Part shown: piece by piece, positions 7,785 through 16,441 of the stretch
Layout: every line of letters begins with the position of its first letter
Position numbering within the stretch: the first letter of the stretch is position 1
Assembly: GCA_009909085.1 (NCBI GenBank)
Contig: JAAANX010000194.1
Span: 1 to 64,000, forward strand
Direction: 5' to 3'
Length of the DNA stretch: 64,000 nt
Source: Cyanobacteria bacterium GSL.Bin1
GTDB lineage: Bacteria; Cyanobacteriota; Cyanobacteriia; Cyanobacteriales; Rubidibacteraceae
The notes under the pieces: model-generated
Databases searched by the model: none
Told to the model about the DNA's origin: nothing
The model's input: the letters and a program-made list of their open reading frames with translations, nothing else
Translations under genes and position numbers: made by a program

Positions 7785-8948
7785 CTAAAGCAGTCCGACA
7801 AAGTGTAAGGGACCCGCACCACTGATTAATTCAATCATGAGAGCGAGAAAGCCTAACATCGCTAAACGACCATTCCACACTTCTGCAGTTGTTGTCATTC
7901 CCCACTCCCACCGTTCCTGTGGATACATTTTGAGGTTTTTCTTTAAGGGAGTCACTTCTGCAAAGCCCCGATCTGGGGAATTTAGGGCATGATCGACACA
8001 GTTAGTCAGGGCTTGGATAAAGGTGGAATCAGTATTTAAGGCAGGAACTCGTTGGAAGTTTTCTACTCCCGCTTCTTCAGCGAGTTCGCGATACTCAATA
8101 TCAATTTCTTGTAGGGTTTCAATGTGTTCGGAGACAAAACTAATGGGAACCACCAGTAAATCTTTAACCCCTTTTTTTCCTAGTTCTACAATCGCTTCTT
8201 CCGTGTAGGGCTTCAGCCATTCCACCGGACCGACCCGACTTTGATAAGCTAAGGTGTGCTCATTGGGACGGTTTAAGGTTTTCATGATTAAACGGGTACA
8301 TTCTTCGATCTCATACTGATAGGGATCGCCCGCTTCTTCTACATAACTGAGGGGAACACCGTGAGCGCTGAAGAAAATATGGACTTGGTCTGGGTTAGAA
8401 AATTTATCCAGTTCTTGACCAATCAAGTTTGCCATGGCTTGTAAATAGGCCGGTTCATCGTACCAAGAGGGAATGACGGTATAGGGAACTTTTTGGAGAG
8501 CGGGGTCTTCTTGCCAAATGCGTTCTAAAATCCGGAAACTTGACCCACTGGTACTGATAGAAAATTGGGGATAGAGGGGAAGAATCACCAGTTGATCGAT
8601 TTGATCGCGTTTAATCCGAACTACTGCTTCTTCCGTAAAGGGATGCCAATACCGCATTCCCACATAGACGCGGGCATCTTTCCCTTCTGCTTGCAGTTGC
8701 TGTTGGAGGGCTTGTGCTTGTTCTTCTGTAATCCGACGCAGCGGCGATCCGCCCCCGATTTCTTTGTAGTTTTCTTGGGATTTGCGCGATCGCGCTGTAG
8801 AAATAAACCAAGCCAATGGTTTTTGCAACCAAGATACGGGTAAACGGATAATTTCTGGGTCAGAAAATAGATTGTATAAAAAGGGACGAACATCTTCTAA
8901 TTCGTCCGGTCCACCTAAGTTTAGAAGTAAAACCCCGACTCGACCCAT
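7785..8948 (-). CDS. hemH: Ferrochelatase with C-terminal HLIP-type membrane segment
   Basis: Inserts Fe2+ into protoporphyrin IX, the last step of heme synthesis. The catalytic domain (about residues 1-320) opens with [14 protein letters not shown] and carries the active-site segment [19 protein letters not shown] and the [17 protein letters not shown] motif. The cyanobacterial extension (about 346-387) contains a chlorophyll a/b-binding-type helix, [21 protein letters not shown], with the [11 protein letters not shown] chlorophyll ligand motif. In Synechocystis this tail is known to affect dimerisation and the coordination of heme with chlorophyll supply. The length of 387 residues is normal. 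It is monocistronic and convergent with the HAD gene. Confidence 0.96.
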   Translation of the reverse strand: MGRVGVLLLNLGGPDELEDVRPFLYNLFSDPEIIRLPVSWLQKPLAWFISTARSRKSQENYKEIGGGSPLRRITEEQAQALQQQLQAEGKDARVYVGMRYWHPFTEEAVVRIKRDQIDQLVILPLYPQFSISTSGSSFRILERIWQEDPALQKVPYTVIPSWYDEPAYLQAMANLIGQELDKFSNPDQVHIFFSAHGVPLSYVEEAGDPYQYEIEECTRLIMKTLNRPNEHTLAYQSRVGPVEWLKPYTEEAIVELGKKGVKDLLVVPISFVSEHIETLQEIDIEYRELAEEAGVENFQRVPALNTDSTFIQALTNCVDHALNSPDRGFAEVTPLKKNLKMYPQERWEWGMTTTAEVWNGRLAMLGFLALMIELISGAGPLHFVGLL

Positions 8949-9111
8949 AATAAGTATTGTTTATTAAATTTAAGTTTTCAGTTTCTTTATTAAGTTTAAC
9001 AATTTCTTCTTAATTGAGTTAAGCTCGCAAGAATTCTTAGAATTTCCCCAGACTGCCTTGATAGGATGGAAAGGTATCTGGTATTACTTTAGCCACAGGA
9101 GGTTTTCAGTT

Positions 9112-9303
9112 ATGATTGAGCTTAACGTTCCCAGCATTAAATGCGAAGGCTGTGCTGAAGCCATTACCAATGAAATTAAAACCCAAGACCCCAACGCCAA
9201 GGTTGAAGTGGATGTCGAGCAGAAAATTGTTAAGGTGGAAACCACCGCTCAAGCAAGTGCAGTGAAAGAAATGATTAACACGGCAGGACATACCGTTAAC
9301 TAA
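9112..9303 (+). CDS. Copper metallochaperone, Atx1/CopZ-like HMA protein
   Basis: A 63-residue heavy-metal-associated domain of ferredoxin-like fold that would carry Cu(I) to thylakoid and plasma-membrane P-type ATPases for plastocyanin and cytochrome oxidase. The metal site is IKCEGCAEAI, Cys-x-x-Cys at residues 10 and 13. The C-terminal loop reads TAGHTVN; the His there matches the loop histidine known in cyanobacterial Atx1. The start at 9112 has an excellent AGGAGG site 8 bp upstream; an upstream frame beginning at 9058 adds only leader sequence. It is followed by a GGCT-like gene after 56 bp. Confidence 0.9.
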   Translation: MIELNVPSIKCEGCAEAITNEIKTQDPNAKVEVDVEQKIVKVETTAQASAVKEMINTAGHTVN

Positions 9304-9359
9304 AGCAAAGAAATATTAAACTCATTTTGACAAAGTTCAACTCGGGAAACAAGTGATTT

Positions 9360-9881
9360 ATGGAGCAGTTGTCATCTCAGCCAGAATCCTTCTACTATTT
9401 CGCCTATGGGTCTTGTATGTGTCCGGTTGATCTCAAACGGACGCTGCAAGAAAATACCTATCCTTATGTGGTTGGTCCCGCTACTCTCCCTCATTATCGT
9501 CTTGGCTTCTATCATCGCTCTCCCCGTCGTCAATGTGGGGTCCTCGATGTCGTTCGTGATACCAGCGCGTCAGTGATGGGAGTTCTCTACCAACTGCCGT
9601 GGCGCTTTAGTGAAGCCCTCGATATTCGCGAAGAAGTGCCAACCCAAGGCTATCGGCGAGAAGAAGTCAGTGTTCAGGCGCACGGAAAATGGTATCACCG
9701 AGTTCGGACGTATACAGTTGTTAATAAATTACCGCGAGAAATTCCACCAAACGAGTGGTATTTTCATGTGGTTTTGCGTGGGGCAACCACGTGTGGACTC
9801 CCGGAAGACTATCGTTGGCAACTCTTTCACCAAATGCACAATCTCCAGCAAGCTTACCGCTCACTCGATAAAATAAGCTAG
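9360..9881 (+). CDS. Gamma-glutamylcyclotransferase-like protein
   Basis: A 173-residue GGCT-fold (AIG2-like) protein. The N-terminal FYYFAYGSCM is the substrate-loop motif (usually YGSNL; here Cys and Met replace Asn and Leu), followed by RLGFYHRS and GVLDVV and the acidic strand ALDIREEVPTQGYRREEV, where the Glu residues around 84-85 are candidates for the catalytic acid. The family cyclises gamma-glutamyl amines to 5-oxoproline, but many bacterial members have no proven substrate. The gene lies 27 bp upstream of the thioesterase gene on the same strand, suggesting a shared transcript. Confidence 0.75.
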   Translation: MEQLSSQPESFYYFAYGSCMCPVDLKRTLQENTYPYVVGPATLPHYRLGFYHRSPRRQCGVLDVVRDTSASVMGVLYQLPWRFSEALDIREEVPTQGYRREEVSVQAHGKWYHRVRTYTVVNKLPREIPPNEWYFHVVLRGATTCGLPEDYRWQLFHQMHNLQQAYRSLDKIS

Positions 9882-9908
9882 AAGCAACCGTCGATTAGGA
9901 GCATCGTC

Positions 9909-10400
9909 GTGTCAGCAACGAATAATCCTTCTCAAATTCCACCCTCTGATGCCATTGAACCCGATCAATCGCTTCATGCTGACTCAGAGCATTGGTTTGA
10001 GTATCCGATCCGAGTTTATCCCCACCACACCGATTACGCGGGAGTGGTTTGGCATGGAACTTATATTCAATGGCTCGAAGAAGCCAGAATTGAATATTTG
10101 CGATCACTGGGCTTAGACTACAGCGAACTGGTCGCTCTGGGTTGTGAATTGCCAGTGGTTGATTTATCCCTGCGCTATCATTATTTCCTCCGACTTGGGG
10201 ATGAAGCAGTACTCCGCACCCGTATGAATGAAATGTCAGGGGTCCGGATGCACTGGGATTACCAAATTCAATCCCTTGATCGAGAAACGAAGTATCTTAC
10301 CGCAACAGTGACACTGGTTGCCGTTGATCGAGAAAAAGGAAAAGTGATGCGGAGTTTACCCTCAACTGTGAAAGATATCTTAGTAAAACGACATACTTAG
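9909..10400 (+). CDS. Hotdog-fold acyl-CoA thioesterase, probable DHNA-CoA thioesterase
   Basis: A 163-residue 4HBT-family hotdog thioesterase with the active-site segment YPHHTDYAGVVWHGTYIQWLEEAR, where the Asp of TDYAG is the expected catalytic residue and VWHGTY begins the central hotdog helix. Cyanobacterial members close to Synechocystis Slr0204 hydrolyse 1,4-dihydroxy-2-naphthoyl-CoA in phylloquinone synthesis, and this protein has that overall length and motif set. GTG start at 9909 with TAGGAG 8 bp upstream. The first 25 residues are poorly conserved. Other short-chain acyl-CoA substrates cannot be excluded from sequence. Confidence 0.78.
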   Translation: MSATNNPSQIPPSDAIEPDQSLHADSEHWFEYPIRVYPHHTDYAGVVWHGTYIQWLEEARIEYLRSLGLDYSELVALGCELPVVDLSLRYHYFLRLGDEAVLRTRMNEMSGVRMHWDYQIQSLDRETKYLTATVTLVAVDREKGKVMRSLPSTVKDILVKRHT

Positions 10401-10482
10401 CCAAAACTGCACTGAAGATAGACCAATCTTTGCCAAGGATTTGGTAAGATTTTCCCTATAGAATTTGGAGATAATTAAAATT

Positions 10483-10704
10483 ATGAATATTTTAATGCAA
10501 GCAGAGGCAGCTGCAGAAGCAGGTAATAGCTTTCCGATTTCCTTTACTGCCGTTTATATCATCGGTTTTATTGCTGCTGTCACCATTGGTTCCATTGCTT
10601 GGTATAACTCAAAACGCCCAGCTGGTTGGGAAGGACAAGAGCGCCCGGACTGGGTTCCTGAAGTTGATACCAAAAAAGAAGAGGAATCGGAAAACAAGCA
10701 GTAA
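10483..10704 (+). CDS. Small single-helix membrane protein, possibly Psb35-like
   Basis: A 73-residue protein with one transmembrane helix (AVYIIGFIAAVTIGSIAWY, about residues 22-40), a short N-terminus and a soluble acidic C-terminal tail containing SKRPAGWEGQERPDWVPEV. The pattern of one helix followed by SKRPxGWE resembles Synechocystis Ssl2148 (Psb35), a photosystem II assembly factor that stabilises the CP47 module with high-light-inducible proteins; I make that link from memory of the family, not a search. Start ATG at 10483 with GGAG 12 bp upstream, rather than the TTG at 10465. A tnpB element is inserted 52 bp beyond the stop. Confidence 0.6.
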   Translation: MNILMQAEAAAEAGNSFPISFTAVYIIGFIAAVTIGSIAWYNSKRPAGWEGQERPDWVPEVDTKKEEESENKQ

Positions 10705-10772
10705 ATTCAACCCTTAAGTTGAGTTGATTTCTAACCTGGGCTAGATATCGCATTATAGAAGTCGCCGTAAAA

Positions 10773-10793
10773 CCAAGCGTCTTTAGACCTTGG
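10773..10793 (+). other. Left-end hairpin of the tnpB element
   Basis: CCAAG plus GTCT pair with AGAC plus CTTGG around a TT loop with one bulged C. The equivalent hairpin at 51564-51584 has CCAACG/CGTTGG. The fifth pair has switched from G-C to C-G on both strands, so the structure and not the sequence is conserved. Such subterminal hairpins are recognised by TnpA in IS200/IS605 transposition. Confidence 0.7.
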
Positions 10794-10891
10794 ATATAAG
10801 GCGAGTTAGGCGAAAAGTTCAATGCTTTGAGCTTAACAAACTCAACTCATTTGTGCTAAATTAATTTAAGCTATTTTAGACAGCTTAAATT

Positions 10892-12160
10892 ATGATTGTC
10901 ATTGAGTACAAAGTCAAAGCCAAGACAACTCAATATACTGCCATTGATGAAGCAATTCGGACAACTCAGTTCATCCGAAACAAAGCGCTTCGTTACTGGG
11001 AAGACAATCATGGTGCGACCAAGTATGACCTGAATAAGCAGTGCAAACTTCTTGCTCAAGAGTTTGAATGGGCAAAAAAGCTCAACTCTCAAGCCAGACA
11101 GTCTGCTGCGGAGAGGGCTTGGTCAGCAATTAGTCGATTTTTTGACAATTGCAAAAAGAAAGTAGCTGGTAAAAAGGGATATCCTAAATACCAAAAAAAC
11201 AACCGTTCAGTTGAATATAAACTGACCGGTTGGAAACTTGACCCCAACACGAAAAAGCACATCACGTTTACTGATGGAAACGGTATTGGTCGAGTGAAAC
11301 TGATTGGGAGTCGGGATATCTATTTCTATTCCAAAGAACAGATTAGACGAGTGCGGTTAGTTAGACGAGCAGATGGGTATTACTGCCAGTTTTGCCTCAA
11401 CGTCGATATTAAAGAGGAGGTTGAACCGACTCAACAAGCCATTGGCTTAGATGTTGGCTTAACCGATTTCTATACAGACAGTAAAGGACACAAGCAGCCA
11501 AATCCTCGTTTCTTCCGCAAAGGAGAAGAGGAGTTAAAACGCTCCCAACGTCGTCTATCACGCAAACACAAAGGTTCATCTAACCGTAGAAAGGCAAGGC
11601 AAAGATTAGCCAAGAAACACCTGAGAATAAGTAGGCAGCGTCAAGAACACGCTCGGAGAGTAGCGCGTTGCGTAATCCTATCTAGCGATGTGGTCGCCTA
11701 TGAAGAGTTGCAAGTTAAAAACTTGGTCAAGAATCATAACCTTGCTCAATCTATTTCAGATGTTGGTTGGTATCAGTTCCGTGTCTGGTTGGAGTATTTT
11801 GCTCAGAAGTTTGGGAAGGTGACGGTGGCTGTTCCACCTCACTACACAAGCCAAGAATGTTCTAATTGTGGACGGATTGTCACGAAATCTCTATCTACAC
11901 GCACTCATACCTGTAAGTGTGGTTGCCAACTAGATAGAGACGAAAACGCTGCCATCAACATCTTAAGAAAAGGACTCCGTACTGTAGGGCATACAGGAAC
12001 GGTGGGGCTCGACTCCAAAAACGCTTGGGAAGATGACGCCTCTACTTTGGTAGGACACGTCCTGTCGAAGCAAGCATCGTCGCAGAACCAAGAATCCCAC
12101 GGCAAAGCGCGTAGCCTAGCCGTGGGAGTGTCAATTAGCCCAATCGCAGCAGCTGGCTAA
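10892..12160 (+). CDS. tnpB: TnpB RNA-guided nuclease (IS200/IS605 OrfB)
   Basis: A 422-residue TnpB, the Cas12-like RNA-guided endonuclease that helps retain IS200/IS605 elements. The RuvC-type site appears complete: Asp 187 in AIGLDVGL, Glu 271/272 in VVAYEELQVKNL and Asp 350 in LDRDENAAINI. The zinc ribbon is CSNCG (323-326) and CKCG (341-343). The N-terminal helix-turn-helix-like region and basic central part are of normal length. The last nine codons (after the right end at 12134) come from flanking chromosomal DNA because the frame has no stop before the element end. The omega-RNA would be read from the 3' end of this gene. It appears functional by sequence. Confidence 0.92.
   Translation: MIVIEYKVKAKTTQYTAIDEAIRTTQFIRNKALRYWEDNHGATKYDLNKQCKLLAQEFEWAKKLNSQARQSAAERAWSAISRFFDNCKKKVAGKKGYPKYQKNNRSVEYKLTGWKLDPNTKKHITFTDGNGIGRVKLIGSRDIYFYSKEQIRRVRLVRRADGYYCQFCLNVDIKEEVEPTQQAIGLDVGLTDFYTDSKGHKQPNPRFFRKGEEELKRSQRRLSRKHKGSSNRRKARQRLAKKHLRISRQRQEHARRVARCVILSSDVVAYEELQVKNLVKNHNLAQSISDVGWYQFRVWLEYFAQKFGKVTVAVPPHYTSQECSNCGRIVTKSLSTRTHTCKCGCQLDRDENAAINILRKGLRTVGHTGTVGLDSKNAWEDDASTLVGHVLSKQASSQNQESHGKARSLAVGVSISPIAAAG
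12030..12134 (+). ncRNA. Candidate omega-RNA of the 10.9-kb tnpB element
   Basis: The 3' end of tnpB together with the right end carries the features of an omega-RNA scaffold: CCAAGAAT, then an 8-bp perfect stem CCCACGGC (12096-12103) / GCCGTGGG (12119-12126) and the conserved end GAGTGTCAA. The bases after 12134 (TTAGCCCAATCGCAG) would act as the guide. The 5' boundary is a guess. The scaffold shares GGTAGGACA, CCAAG and GTCAA elements with the right ends at 2772 and 51992. Confidence 0.55.
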
Positions 12161-12216
12161 GGCAAACTGGCACAATAGAAAAAAGACACAGTGCTCAAAG
12201 TCAATTCTAGTCAGTA

Positions 12217-12687
12217 ATGGATCAAAACATCAGCCAGTTATTAGAAAAACTACGAGACGAAGATGAAACGGTACGCCAATCTGCCACGGCTCAACTCTGG
12301 CAAATTTGGTTTCAGCAAAAAGGGATTTGGGGATTAGAACAGTTACGACGCGCCCAAAAGCTGATTGATCAAGGGAATTTACAACAAGCGGAAGCACTCC
12401 TCACTGAGGTCATTGCAGATAATCCTACCTTTGCCGAAGCTCGGAATCGGCGAGCGGTCTTATATTACCTACGGGGAGAGTATGAAAAATCACGAGCTGA
12501 CTGTTTGCAAGTGGTGCAGTTGAATCAGTTTCATTTCGGGGCTTGGCATGGTCTCGGGTTGTGTCACGCGGCGTTAGGAGACTACCGTGACGCGATCGCT
12601 GCTTTTCGTAAAGCATTGAAAATTCAACCTTATGCCCTCATTAATCAGAAACTCATTTTAGAATGTACAGCAAAACTGAGTGACTAA
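12217..12687 (+). CDS. TPR-repeat protein
   Basis: A 156-residue soluble protein: a short N-terminal helical segment (about 1-45) and then three tetratricopeptide-like units (about 46-80 QAEALLTEVIADNP, 81-113 LYYLRGEYEKSRADC, 114-147 LGLCHAALGDYRDAIAAFRKALKIQP). TPR superhelices bind partner peptides; the partner is unknown. No signal peptide. ATG start without a strong ribosome site, which is common in cyanobacteria. Its upstream region was probably altered by the tnpB element inserted 80 bp before it. It converges on the PIN/TRAM gene. Confidence 0.8.
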   Translation: MDQNISQLLEKLRDEDETVRQSATAQLWQIWFQQKGIWGLEQLRRAQKLIDQGNLQQAEALLTEVIADNPTFAEARNRRAVLYYLRGEYEKSRADCLQVVQLNQFHFGAWHGLGLCHAALGDYRDAIAAFRKALKIQPYALINQKLILECTAKLSD

Positions 12688-12700
12688 CGAGGCAATCTAA

Positions 12701-13780
12701 CTAGGCAGGCACTGAAGTTTGCGGTTTAGCAAAAATCATCCGCCCCGCAGACGTTTGCAAAGCAGAAGTGACCACGACGGGTAGTTCTCCCCCGACATAC
12801 TCTTGTCCCTCTTCTACAACGACCATTGTGCCATCTTCTAGATAGCCGACACCCTGTTCGGGTTCTTTGCCCTGTTTGAGAATTTTTAACTCCAGTGTAT
12901 CCCCGGGAAGATAGATGGGACGAACCGCTTGGGCTAAATCATTAACATTGAGCACCGATACTTTCTGTAAGTCAGCGACTTTATTCAAGTTGTAATCATT
13001 GGTGAGTAAAACCCCATTAATTTCTTGAGTAAAGCGCACCAATTTAGCATCAACGGTATAAACATCGTCATAATCCGAACTGTTAATCACAATTCGTTCG
13101 GGATACTCTTGTTGCATCCGTTTGAGGATATCTAAGCCGCGACGACCCCGCACTCGTTTTTGGTCATTGGCTGTATCGGCAAGATACTGCAACTCTTGTA
13201 AAACAAATTGCGGAATAATCAATTGCCCCTCAATGAAGCCTGTATTAAGGAGTTCTTCAATACGTCCATCAATAATACAACTGGTATCGAGGACCTTTGT
13301 GGTTGCCGATTTGAGGGTACCTTCCGCCACTAAAAGATATTCCATACTATTGGGATTAATCAGTCGTAAAAAGGTTCGCCCGTGCGTGTCAGCGAGGGTG
13401 ACCCCAAGGAAGCCAAAAATGACACTCCCTAAAATGGCAATTAAAGGTTTAACAAAGTTCAATTGTTCGGGAATGGGAAATAGAAAAATGGGGGCTAACA
13501 TTAAATTAGCAATCAACAACCCAATAGCAAGTCCGACCGAGCGAGTCAGGATCACTTCAATGGGCGTTTGGCGAATTTGCTTTTCTAAACGACGATAGAA
13601 CGTTTGCGCGGTTAGTCCGACGGCTAAACCAATAATGGCGGTAAAACTGCCAATAATCCAACGCAGGGCTTCAATGTTGGTGACAGACTCTAAAGCCGCG
13701 TCCGGCAGTAAGTCGATACTACCAAACCCTAAACTGGCAGCAGTAAGAACGAATAAGATAACGATGATGACATCAATCAT
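12701..13780 (-). CDS. Membrane-anchored PIN/TRAM-domain protein (YacL-like)
   Basis: 359 residues. The N-terminal 130 residues contain about four membrane helices (IDVIIVILFVLTAASLGFG, IIGSFTAIIGLAVGLTAQ, SVGLAIGLLIANLMLAPIF, PLIAILGSVIFGFLGVTLA). A PIN-like RNase domain (about 160-280) follows, with acidic residues in LDTSCIIDGRI and LLTNDYNLNKVA, and a C-terminal TRAM RNA-binding domain (about 290-345). This is the cyanobacterial and Firmicute YacL arrangement. The likely role is RNA cleavage at the membrane, but the substrate is not known. Full length, ATG start. Confidence 0.88.
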   Translation of the reverse strand: MIDVIIVILFVLTAASLGFGSIDLLPDAALESVTNIEALRWIIGSFTAIIGLAVGLTAQTFYRRLEKQIRQTPIEVILTRSVGLAIGLLIANLMLAPIFLFPIPEQLNFVKPLIAILGSVIFGFLGVTLADTHGRTFLRLINPNSMEYLLVAEGTLKSATTKVLDTSCIIDGRIEELLNTGFIEGQLIIPQFVLQELQYLADTANDQKRVRGRRGLDILKRMQQEYPERIVINSSDYDDVYTVDAKLVRFTQEINGVLLTNDYNLNKVADLQKVSVLNVNDLAQAVRPIYLPGDTLELKILKQGKEPEQGVGYLEDGTMVVVEEGQEYVGGELPVVVTSALQTSAGRMIFAKPQTSVPA

Positions 13781-14009
13781 GAGTATTGTCCAATGGAAAA
13801 ATTATGATCACGATTAGGATCGGAATTAAACTCCTATTATATCTTTGCTTGACCAAGGCTTAGACTCAGTCTTTCCGGTTTGAGACAGCATAATATTTAA
13901 CGTTTGCTTTGTCCTTTTTCCTATCTCCTATTGTGAACGCTTCTGTAATAATCATGTCTTCCTTAAGATGGGAATCGTCAATCCAGGTTAATTCGTTAAT
14001 AATTGATTA

Positions 14010-15227
14010 ATGATTTTGCCAACAAGTTCCGCTTATATTCACATTCCGTTTTGCCGTCGTCGCTGCTATTACTGCGATTTCCCAATTAGTGTGATTGGGG
14101 ATGGCGGAGGAACGCTGAACCGGGCTCAGGCAATGGCACGATATGTCACCCGATTATGTCAAGAAATTCGTTTGACGGCTCATTGGTTTCCGACTGCAAG
14201 TTTGAACACGGTTTTTTTTGGTGGGGGAACCCCTTCTTTGTTACCCGTATCGGAACTGGAGAAAATTTTGGCGACTTTAGATCACTCTTTTTCCATCGCT
14301 AAAGATGCAGAAATTTCCATCGAAATTGATCCGCAAACCTTTGATCTTGAGCAACTAAAGGCTTATCAGCAGCTGGGGATTAACCGCTACAGTTTAGGCG
14401 TACAAGCGTTTCAAGATGAATTATTAGCCCAAATGGGACGAACGCATCGGGTTGATGATATTCATCGCGCGATCGCGCAATTTGAACAATTAGGGATTGC
14501 GAACTTTAGCCTCGATTTAATCTCCGGTTTACCCCAACAAACCCTTGAGCAATGGGACGCTACCCTTGACCAAGCCATTACGTTATCTCCCCCTCATCTT
14601 TCTTGTTATGACTTGATTATTGAACCGGGAACTGCCTTTGAACGGCAAGCGGAAGCCGGGAAATTACCTTTACCCCCCGATGAAACCGCTGCCGAAATGT
14701 ATCGTCTAACTCAGCAAAAATTAACCACTGCTGGCTACACCCACTACGAAATTAGTAATTATGCTTACCCAGACTCCCAATGTCGCCATAATCGAGTGTA
14801 CTGGGAGAATCAGGCTTATTATGGGTTCGGTATGGGGGCAGCCAGTTTTTTAGGCGGACAACGTTTGACTCGACCGCGCACGCGCCGTGAGTATGCGAGT
14901 TGGGTTGAAACCTTGAGCGATCCTAATCATGAGTTGCATCAAACGACCCATCTTGATCCTGATGATCAACTATTGGAAATTTTGATGCTGGGTTTAAGAT
15001 TAACTGAAGGGATTGACTTAAGCGCGATCGCGCACCAGTTTGGTTCAGAAAAAGTCCAATATCTGATTCAGATTTTGGAACCTTACATAGAGCGCAACTG
15101 GGTAATTTTAGGTCACGCCAATCATCATCATTGGGGACACTTACAACTGGCTGATCCCGAAGGGCTCTTATTTTCAAATACCATTTTGGCGCACTTATTT
15201 AGCGCGTTTTCTGATGAAACGGCTTAA
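14010..15227 (+). CDS. hemW: Radical SAM heme chaperone HemW (HemN-like)
   Basis: A 405-residue radical SAM protein. The cluster motif is CRRRCYYCDF (Cys 15, 19, 22) with Phe where true HemN coproporphyrinogen dehydrogenase has a further Cys, which places it with HemW, a heme-binding chaperone. Other signs are FFGGGTPSLL (SAM binding), EIDPQ, RYSLGVQAFQD and DLISGLPQQT. The C-terminal HemN domain is complete (about 310-395). A true anaerobic HemN role is less likely from the motif. There is an insertion of about nine residues after the cluster motif (ISVIGDGGG). Convergent with the following gene, with four bases between stops. Confidence 0.88.
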   Translation: MILPTSSAYIHIPFCRRRCYYCDFPISVIGDGGGTLNRAQAMARYVTRLCQEIRLTAHWFPTASLNTVFFGGGTPSLLPVSELEKILATLDHSFSIAKDAEISIEIDPQTFDLEQLKAYQQLGINRYSLGVQAFQDELLAQMGRTHRVDDIHRAIAQFEQLGIANFSLDLISGLPQQTLEQWDATLDQAITLSPPHLSCYDLIIEPGTAFERQAEAGKLPLPPDETAAEMYRLTQQKLTTAGYTHYEISNYAYPDSQCRHNRVYWENQAYYGFGMGAASFLGGQRLTRPRTRREYASWVETLSDPNHELHQTTHLDPDDQLLEILMLGLRLTEGIDLSAIAHQFGSEKVQYLIQILEPYIERNWVILGHANHHHWGHLQLADPEGLLFSNTILAHLFSAFSDETA

Positions 15228-15231
15228 ACAA

Positions 15232-15816
15232 TTACTCTTCTTTGTCGGACTCTTCTAAGCCCACATTGATATTATTCAATGAGCGACGCTTTAATTCTTT
15301 TGATTTAGAACGAGGCAATAAGTCAAACACCTCACGAAAAGCATCATCAATCCGCTCAAAACTGACTTGTCCCACTTCATTAAAAGCAACCTCTCCTTGT
15401 TGGTCAATAATCACTGTTTGCGGAACCAGTCCACGATAATAGTAACCCGCTTCTGTGGGCTGGAATTCGTCTTGATCCCTTAACATATCGACATTAATCG
15501 GAATAAAACTGGCGGCTCGCCCATAATAGCGTTGTAACTCAGAAACCGTTACGGAAAAGGCTTTGCAGTCTTTGCTATCTTCCAAATAAAACACCAGCAA
15601 ACTCGGTTTTCCCCCTTTCATCGACTCAGCCAGAGAAACGCGGGGGGGAACTAACGAACCATTACCAGCATACAACGCAAAGATATTGCCATCATAACGA
15701 TCATCATCTAATCCCGCGATCGCGCTCGGCATTAACCAAAGCCAGCAAGCAAGAGCGACCATACAAACTAGCGCAAATGCAGAAAAGCGTTGACGAGGAA
15801 CAATTGTTTTAAACAT
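15232..15816 (-). CDS. Thioredoxin-fold thylakoid protein, PSI accumulation factor family
   Basis: From the ATG at 15816 the protein has 194 residues. A signal/anchor segment (FSAFALVCMVALACWLWLMPSAIAG, about 11-35) ends in an AxA-like site. The rest is a thioredoxin-like fold: PSLLVFYLEDSKDCKAFSVTVSELQ, IPINVD and the VPQTVIIDQQGEVAF strand. Only one Cys occurs in the active-site position (SKDCK), so it is unlikely to be a disulfide reductase. The FALYAGNGSLVPPRV start of the mature part is typical of a conserved cyanobacterial/plastid family annotated as a thylakoid photosystem I accumulation factor. An upstream in-frame start (15870) would only lengthen the leader. Confidence 0.75.
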   Translation of the reverse strand: MFKTIVPRQRFSAFALVCMVALACWLWLMPSAIAGLDDDRYDGNIFALYAGNGSLVPPRVSLAESMKGGKPSLLVFYLEDSKDCKAFSVTVSELQRYYGRAASFIPINVDMLRDQDEFQPTEAGYYYRGLVPQTVIIDQQGEVAFNEVGQVSFERIDDAFREVFDLLPRSKSKELKRRSLNNINVGLEESDKEE

Positions 15817-15870
15817 AAATGAACTCAAATTAAACTGAATAATAATTATCTTGGCAATAAAGAAAAACAA

Positions 15871-16441
15871 TCAATTGTTTATTATCAATGATTGATGGCG
15901 TCTCAGCAAGCTTTAGCCAGAGGTAATTAACTTTTATGACGCTTGTGCCGGAAGGTTGCGCATTCACCTAGGTATGGATATAATATTGGTTTACTATAGT
16001 AATCTTTTTTTAAGGCAACCTCTCCTGAGGCATTTAACCTTCTTGATGTCCTCCTTGGTGCTGATCCCAAGCGCTATCCAGGATCAATCAAGAGATAGAG
16101 TCGGTCAAACCTTGATTTAATCTAAACTCTGTAATTAGCCTTTGCAACCCATAAAAAATTCGTAAAGCACTTTTTACGTTTTATCCGTTTTGCAGCTTGT
16201 AATGACGGTTTCACGGGTTATTACAACTCTCAAATCAGTGATTACAAAGTTAAGAAAAGATTAAGTTATAACCAAGACACAATTCCTGAAGAGCTACTCT
16301 AGTTAGCTCTTCGATTCAGAAAAAATAACCTTCTGTAAAAGAGAGGGAAATTTATCTTCTCCTCTAGCTTAACTCAGGGTTCACTCAGTTTTCATATTTA
16401 ATGTTTAACTTACTCCTAAGATTATCAATGAGGTCAAACCC
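15871..16441. other. 570-bp intergenic region with promoter and inverted repeat
   Basis: No long ORF. It has a strong promoter-like pair (15956-15984), a hairpin with 9-bp perfect arms GAAGAGCTA (16288-16296) and TAGCTCTTC (16304-16312), and AT-rich sequence before the DUF2949 gene. The distance between the promoter and the next gene (over 450 bp) leaves room for a small RNA or a long 5' leader. I recognise no known RNA family. Confidence 0.45.
15956..15984 (+). promoter_or_regulatory. Sigma-70-type promoter candidate
   Basis: TTGCGC (15956-15961), a 17-bp spacer and a perfect TATAAT (15979-15984) on the plus strand. Nothing codes directly behind it; the next plus-strand gene (DUF2949) begins at 16442. 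Confidence 0.5.

Larger units (their letters stand above)
10757..12134 (+). mobile_element. IS200/IS605-family element with tnpB only (IS1341-type)
   Basis: A 1378-bp element. The left end starts after TTAT (10753-10756) and carries AGTCGCCGTAAAACCAA and a hairpin at 10773-10793 (CCAAG-GTCT/AGAC-CTTGG). The right end is the omega-RNA-like stem CCCACGGC/GCCGTGGG followed by GAGTGTCAA ending at 12134. There are no terminal inverted repeats or target duplication, as expected for this family. No tnpA is present, so movement would need a Y1 transposase in trans. The same left and right ends bound the short element at 51548-51992, which fixes the boundaries. TTAT is the probable target and TnpB-associated motif. 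Confidence 0.8.
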
